Below are positions 60,427 through 64,000 of a stretch of 64,000 bases of DNA, piece after piece. The notes beneath the pieces were generated by a model. The model worked only from the letters and a program-made list of their open reading frames with translations, searched no databases and was not told the origin of the DNA. Within the stretch, counting starts at the first letter, position 1. Each line of letters begins with the position of its first letter. This DNA comes from Segetibacter sp. 3557_3 (lineage in GTDB: Bacteria; Bacteroidota; Bacteroidia; Chitinophagales; Chitinophagaceae): NCBI RefSeq assembly GCF_004354985.1, contig NZ_SMSK01000001.1, positions 744,001 through 808,000 of the forward strand, read 5' to 3'. The position numbers and the translations under genes were made by a program.

Positions 60427-60762
60427 AAGCGCCGAAGATATTGTAAAATCCTGCACCGCCAATTTTGGTTTTGCTGCATCAATATTGATCATCAAAATGG
60501 GTTTTATGCTGTCCCCGGATGGATAAATGCAGCGATTGGTTGCATCGGCCTGGTACCAGGGTTTAACGTGACACCTGTACCAAGGTTCAGGCTTTTTTAC
60601 GTTACCTGCAAAAGCAAAATTCAGCGCCATTACAGCGCTGTTCGTCAGCGGAGCCGTCACTGAAACTGTCGAATGTACGGCGGTTGGCGGTGGAACGGTT
60701 TTGGTGTGCTGAATAGGATTATTATTTTCAAATAAACCATCCGACAAATTAAATCAACATCA
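60427..60762. other. Divergent gap between the lipoprotein and DJ-1/PfpI genes
   Basis: About 335 bases. It is open on the minus strand in frame with the lipoprotein, but no conserved protein feature is visible there. No promoter element was identified. Confidence 0.45.
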
Positions 60763-61464
60763 ATGTTCAACGTATTATTCGTACTGACTTCACATGATCA
60801 ACTGGGAGATACGGGTCATAAGACAGGTTTCTGGATCGAGGAATTTGCTGCTCCGTATTATTTTCTTACAGATGCAGGTGTTAACGTAGCACTTGCTTCA
60901 CCCAAAGGTGGACAACCGCCGATAGATCCAAAGAGCAGTGCGCCTGAAAATGAAACGGCCGCAACAAAAAGGTTCGACAGTGATGACGCGTTGAAAGAAA
61001 AACTTTCGCTTACCCTTAAGCTTGCCGACGTAAGTCCCGATGAATATGATGCCGTTTTTTTTCCCGGTGGTCACGGACCTTTATGGGACCTCGCAACCGA
61101 CCAGGACTCTATAAAGCTGATTGAAAGCTTTATCAGGGATCAAAAGCCGGTTGCAGCAGTTTGCCATGCACCTGCAGCCCTGTTAAACGTAAAGTCGCCA
61201 AATGGAGAGCCGTTTGTAAAGGGCAAAAAGGTTACCGGATTTACCAATGAAGAAGAAGAAGCTGTCGGGCTTACCACCTTTGTGCCTTTCCTGCTGGAAG
61301 ACGAATTGAAAAGCAAAGGAGCAGACTACAGCAAAAAAGAAGAGTGGGCCTCTTATGCCGTTGTCGACGGTCAATTGATCACGGGGCAAAATCCTGCTTC
61401 ATCAGAAGAAGTTGCCGAAAACCTGCTGAAGGTACTTAAGGCTTCTAAGGTTGAACAGGATTAA
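60763..61464 (+). CDS. DJ-1/PfpI-family (Hsp31-like) protein
   Basis: The 233-residue protein has the class I glutamine amidotransferase-like fold of the Hsp31 branch: N-terminal LFVLTSHDQ with [14 protein letters not shown] (active-site Glu), [14 protein letters not shown], and the nucleophile in [13 protein letters not shown] with the following His. It may act as a holding chaperone, deglycase or glyoxalase; these activities are debated in the family. A terminator follows. Confidence 0.95.
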   Translation: MFNVLFVLTSHDQLGDTGHKTGFWIEEFAAPYYFLTDAGVNVALASPKGGQPPIDPKSSAPENETAATKRFDSDDALKEKLSLTLKLADVSPDEYDAVFFPGGHGPLWDLATDQDSIKLIESFIRDQKPVAAVCHAPAALLNVKSPNGEPFVKGKKVTGFTNEEEEAVGLTTFVPFLLEDELKSKGADYSKKEEWASYAVVDGQLITGQNPASSEEVAENLLKVLKASKVEQD

Positions 61465-61483
61465 TAACAATCGTCTTATTTCC

Positions 61484-61514
61484 GGCTGTCTTTGCAAAAA
61501 GACAGCCTTTTTTT
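61484..61514 (+). terminator. Intrinsic terminator
   Basis: GGCTGTCTTT (61484-61493) pairs with AAAGACAGCC (61498-61507), followed by seven T's. Confidence 0.92.
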
Positions 61515-61623
61515 GCCTGTAAGTGTCATGAACATCAACAGGGGCTCCAACAAACCTTCAGCATAAGCCGGTTAATTTACGCTGCTGAAGTATCTTCCAT
61601 CATTATCTTATCAACCAACAGGC

Positions 61624-62868
61624 ATGATCAATTTCCTGGCCCGGGGCATAATGCTGGCAGCAGTTTCACTATTTGCCGTAACGGGATCAATTGCACAAAA
61701 GCGAACAAATGTGCAAGCGGGCAAACCTTATTTTCCACCACCGCACTTGTGGCAGCAGGTACCGGCAACCACTTCGTTTGATACGGGCAAACTTGCCGCA
61801 GCTATCCGTTTTGCAATAAGCCATGAGAGCAGGCAACCGCGTGATATGGAACTTTCGCAGGCCATGACCTTTGGCAAAGAACCATTTGGAGAAGGCATCG
61901 GTCCGTTTAGCGATCGTGGCGAGCCTACCGGCCTTATCGTGCATAAGGGTTACCTGGTCGCATCATGGGGCGAGCCATCACGGGTTGATATGACGCACAG
62001 CGTTACCAAGAGCTTTCTGTCGTCAGTAATCGGCCTTGCAGTTGACAGCGGGCTCATCCGGTCAGTTACAGATACGGTTGCCCGCTATGTTCCGCCTGTT
62101 GAAGTTTATCATTCCGGGCAGGTTGGCCGCGGTCCGGCCAGTGTTGGCACACCCGAGCTGATCTCCCCTTTTGAAACGCCACATAACCGGCGGTTAACCT
62201 GGGATGTGATGTTGCGGCAAACCAGCGATTTTGAAGGGGTATTATGGGGTAAAGCCGATTGGGCCGATCGCCCCGACGCAGATGCTGCAAAGTGGCTGAA
62301 CAGGAAACGCAACGAACCGGGTGCCGTATACGAATACAATGATGTAAGGGTAAACGCGCTTGCACTCGCTGCAACCAATGTTTGGAGAAAGCCGCTGCCA
62401 CAGGTTTTGAAAGCTGGGATCATGGATCCGATTGGGGCCTCTAATACCTGGCGGTGGACAGGTTACCGAAATTCATGGATCGTGCTCGACGGTGCGCTGG
62501 TGCAATGTGTTAGTGGCGGTGGCCATTGGGGCGGCGGTATGTTTATTAATGCTTACGATATGGCAAGGTTTGGCTTACTAACCATGCACGAAGGCAACTG
62601 GAACGGCAGGCAGCTGCTTTCCAAACAATGGATGCGGCAGGCACTCACCCCTACCAGCGCCCAGCCAACGTATGGCTACATGAACTTTTTTCTAAACACG
62701 GCTAAAAAGTACATGCCGTCGGCACCTGAAACAGCCTTTGTGCACGTTGGTAATGGCACCAATTTCATTTATGTTGATCGCGAACACGAGCTGGTTGTGG
62801 TTGTGCGATGGATTGAAAACAATGCGGTTGATGGAATGGTAAAAGCGGTACTTGAGGCGTTGAAGTAA
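61624..62868 (+). CDS. Exported serine hydrolase of the beta-lactamase superfamily
   Basis: The 414-residue protein has a signal peptide (MINFLARGIMLAAVSLFAVTGSIAQ) and the S-x-x-K motif SVTK (Ser126, Lys129). YEYNDVRVN supplies the second catalytic Tyr and HVGNGTN matches the third motif (K/H-x-G). Members of this CubicO-like group are esterases, peptidases or penicillin-binding-type enzymes; the substrate is unknown. Drug resistance is not implied. Confidence 0.92.
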   Translation: MINFLARGIMLAAVSLFAVTGSIAQKRTNVQAGKPYFPPPHLWQQVPATTSFDTGKLAAAIRFAISHESRQPRDMELSQAMTFGKEPFGEGIGPFSDRGEPTGLIVHKGYLVASWGEPSRVDMTHSVTKSFLSSVIGLAVDSGLIRSVTDTVARYVPPVEVYHSGQVGRGPASVGTPELISPFETPHNRRLTWDVMLRQTSDFEGVLWGKADWADRPDADAAKWLNRKRNEPGAVYEYNDVRVNALALAATNVWRKPLPQVLKAGIMDPIGASNTWRWTGYRNSWIVLDGALVQCVSGGGHWGGGMFINAYDMARFGLLTMHEGNWNGRQLLSKQWMRQALTPTSAQPTYGYMNFFLNTAKKYMPSAPETAFVHVGNGTNFIYVDREHELVVVVRWIENNAVDGMVKAVLEALK

Positions 62869-62942
62869 TTCAAGATGAAAATGGATGCTGCGGAAACAAC
62901 GGTTTGCGTTCCCGTTAAGTACGAGGGGATTCTTTGGCGTTT

Positions 62943-62964
62943 CCCCCCAACTCAGGTTGGGGGG
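62943..62964. terminator. GC-rich perfect hairpin after the serine hydrolase
   Basis: CCCCCCAAC (62943-62951) pairs exactly with GTTGGGGGG (62956-62964) around TCAG. A GC-rich downstream segment and lack of a T-run mean it may be a repeat element rather than a normal terminator. Confidence 0.5.
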
Positions 62965-63115
62965 CCGGGCTTTTGCTCCAAGCCCTTGCCCTCCTCCGTC
63001 GGGCTGCGGGGCTTTCCGCGCCAATCCCTAACGCGGTGAACTGCACATCCTTTGATTTGCGATTTAATAAACATGGGGATACGTGCAGAAAAGCTTCCTG
63101 TTGCTGCTCATGTTT

Positions 63116-64000
63116 CTAAAGCCACCACTTGTTAACGTAGCTCCCGGCATCAACGTCTCGTGTTTCGCCCGGCGCAGGTAACAACAACTGCACCCCAGCT
63201 GCTTCTGCTGCCACCATTACGCGCTCTACGGGTTCGGTCCAGGGATGAAATGCCAGGGGAAAGGTGCCCCAGTGTATTGGCATCAGGAGTTTGCCGCGGA
63301 GGTCCTGGTTAGCCCTGATGGCGTTTTCAGGACCCATATGAATTTGTTCCCATTCGGGGTTGTATGCACCGGTATCAAGCATGGTAAGGTCAAAAGGCCC
63401 CAGCCGGTCACCAATTTTCTTAAACCCATCGTAGTATCCGGAGTCTGCACCAAAGTATACATTATGATCAGGCCCTTTGATGGCATAAGAGCCCCAGAGC
63501 GTATGAAATCGGTTGAGCAGGCTCCTGCCCGAAAAGTGCCTGGCCGGCAAAGCGGTGATCGTGCAGTTTCCCACGTTTGTTTCTTCTCACCAATCCAGCT
63601 CAGTTATCTGGCCAGCGTCAACTCCCCATGCTTGGAGTATAGCGGCAACACCTTTCAGACAAACAATCCGGGTTCCCTTTTTTGTAATTTGCTGCACGGC
63701 GGACTTGTCCAGATGATCGTAGTGGTCGTGCGATATCAGCAGGCGATCAATTGCGGGAAGTTCGTTTAGGGCAATCGGGTTCTGGAAAAACCGTTTTGGC
63801 CCGACCTTGGCCACCGGCGATGCGCGTTGACACCAAAGCGGGTCGGTAAGAAAACGGTTACCGTCGATGTCGATGATCGATCCTGAATGACCAAGCCAGG
63901 TAATCTTTAATCCATTTGACGCTGTTGATTTAAACTCGTTGGGGTTTACCTTAAATGGCCCCGGGGCAGATGAAGGTATAACGCCCTCATGCCGTTGCAG
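63116..64000 (-). pseudogene. MBL-fold hydrolase gene with in-frame TGA, partial
   Basis: One reading frame runs on the minus strand from the window edge (64000) to a TAA at 63116, interrupted by TGA at 63587-63589. Before it lie the strand TWLGHSGS and the metal motif SHDHYDHLD. After it come ITALPARHFSGR, SYAIKG, YFGADSGY, MLDTGAYNPEW and MPIHWGTFPLAF. These are the ligands of the UlaG/NAPE-PLD-like branch of metallo-beta-lactamase-fold hydrolases. Codons around the stop read ELDW-stop-EETN, and relatives commonly have Trp-Trp there, so TGG to TGA is the simplest reading. The N-terminal end lies outside the window. Confidence 0.85.

Noticed and set aside
59395-60747. Extended version of the lipoprotein starting at 60747
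   Set aside because: A lipoprotein signal starts at ATG 60426; the 107-residue extension would bury it.
61624-62868. Beta-lactamase resistance gene
   Set aside because: It matches the serine-hydrolase branch (SVTK, YEYND, HVGNG) more than a true beta-lactamase.
63587-63589. Selenocysteine or stop-codon reassignment at the TGA
   Set aside because: A Trp is the expected residue, no selenocysteine-type hairpin was seen, and TGA serves as a normal stop in other genes here.
1-64000. tRNA, rRNA, phage or insertion-sequence genes
   Set aside because: No T-loop/anticodon patterns, transposase, integrase or capsid motifs were recognised in any gap.

Overview
The window looks like a chromosomal segment of a Bacteroidota bacterium, most likely of the family Chitinophagaceae or a close relative. 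Three things point there. Many genes are preceded by the Bacteroidota -7 promoter element TAnnTTTG. Shine-Dalgarno sequences are scarce. The gene content is typical of the group: an arginase-family ureohydrolase, FKBP isomerase, dipeptide epimerase, GH77 glucanotransferase with starch-binding domains, Lrp-type regulators, DUF1543 and many small secreted proteins. The family assignment is an inference; no rRNA or tRNA gene was seen in the window.

Layout. 1-4.7 kb (minus strand): the start of an MscS channel, a small frameshifted ORF, a four-PAS histidine kinase, a patatin-like lipase and an exported protein. 5.1-13 kb (plus): ureohydrolase, membrane protein, radical SAM enzyme, EamA and TauE transporters, a TonB-like protein and folC. 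13.1-26.6 kb (mostly minus): Nudix, DinB/YfiT, FKBP, an ABC ATPase, fructose-1,6-bisphosphatase, an ECF sigma factor, dipeptide epimerase, 4-alpha-glucanotransferase, two Pmp3-like proteins and a 777-residue GAF protein. 26.7-33.7 kb: clpS and aat (N-degron pathway), a DnaQ/GIY-YIG nuclease, two small exported or membrane proteins, valS and a GNAT enzyme. 33.8-41.3 kb: a GH19-type lysozyme/chitinase, a repeat-rich gene-free stretch, a divergent Lrp regulator/ahcY pair, a large secreted protein and a gluconokinase-type kinase. 41.4-46.8 kb: small conserved-looking genes around an exported protein with a proteasome-type Ntn-hydrolase signature, then DUF1543, dps, a three-repeat secreted protein and an erythromycin-esterase-like enzyme. 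46.8-55.3 kb: tmk, a TolC/adaptor/RND efflux operon, an NAD(P)-binding protein and a HEAT-repeat protein. 55.5-64 kb: paired secreted paralogues, lipoproteins, an M20 amidohydrolase, a DJ-1/PfpI protein, a serine hydrolase, and an MBL-fold hydrolase gene interrupted by an in-frame TGA and cut by the window edge.

Most of this is ordinary core chromosome. No phage, plasmid, insertion sequence or CRISPR array was found. The most unusual coding signal is the exported Ntn-hydrolase-like protein at 41945-42724: its predicted signal-peptide cleavage would expose an N-terminal Thr with Asp at position 17. Other signals worth attention are a perfect FNR-type box (TTGAT-N4-ATCAA) at the dps promoter, a dispersed palindromic intergenic repeat family, an 11-copy tandem repeat at 35.2-35.4 kb, a three-copy KG[YF][YF] repeat protein, and four genes that each look broken by a single base change. 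Those four may be real pseudogenes or sequence errors.
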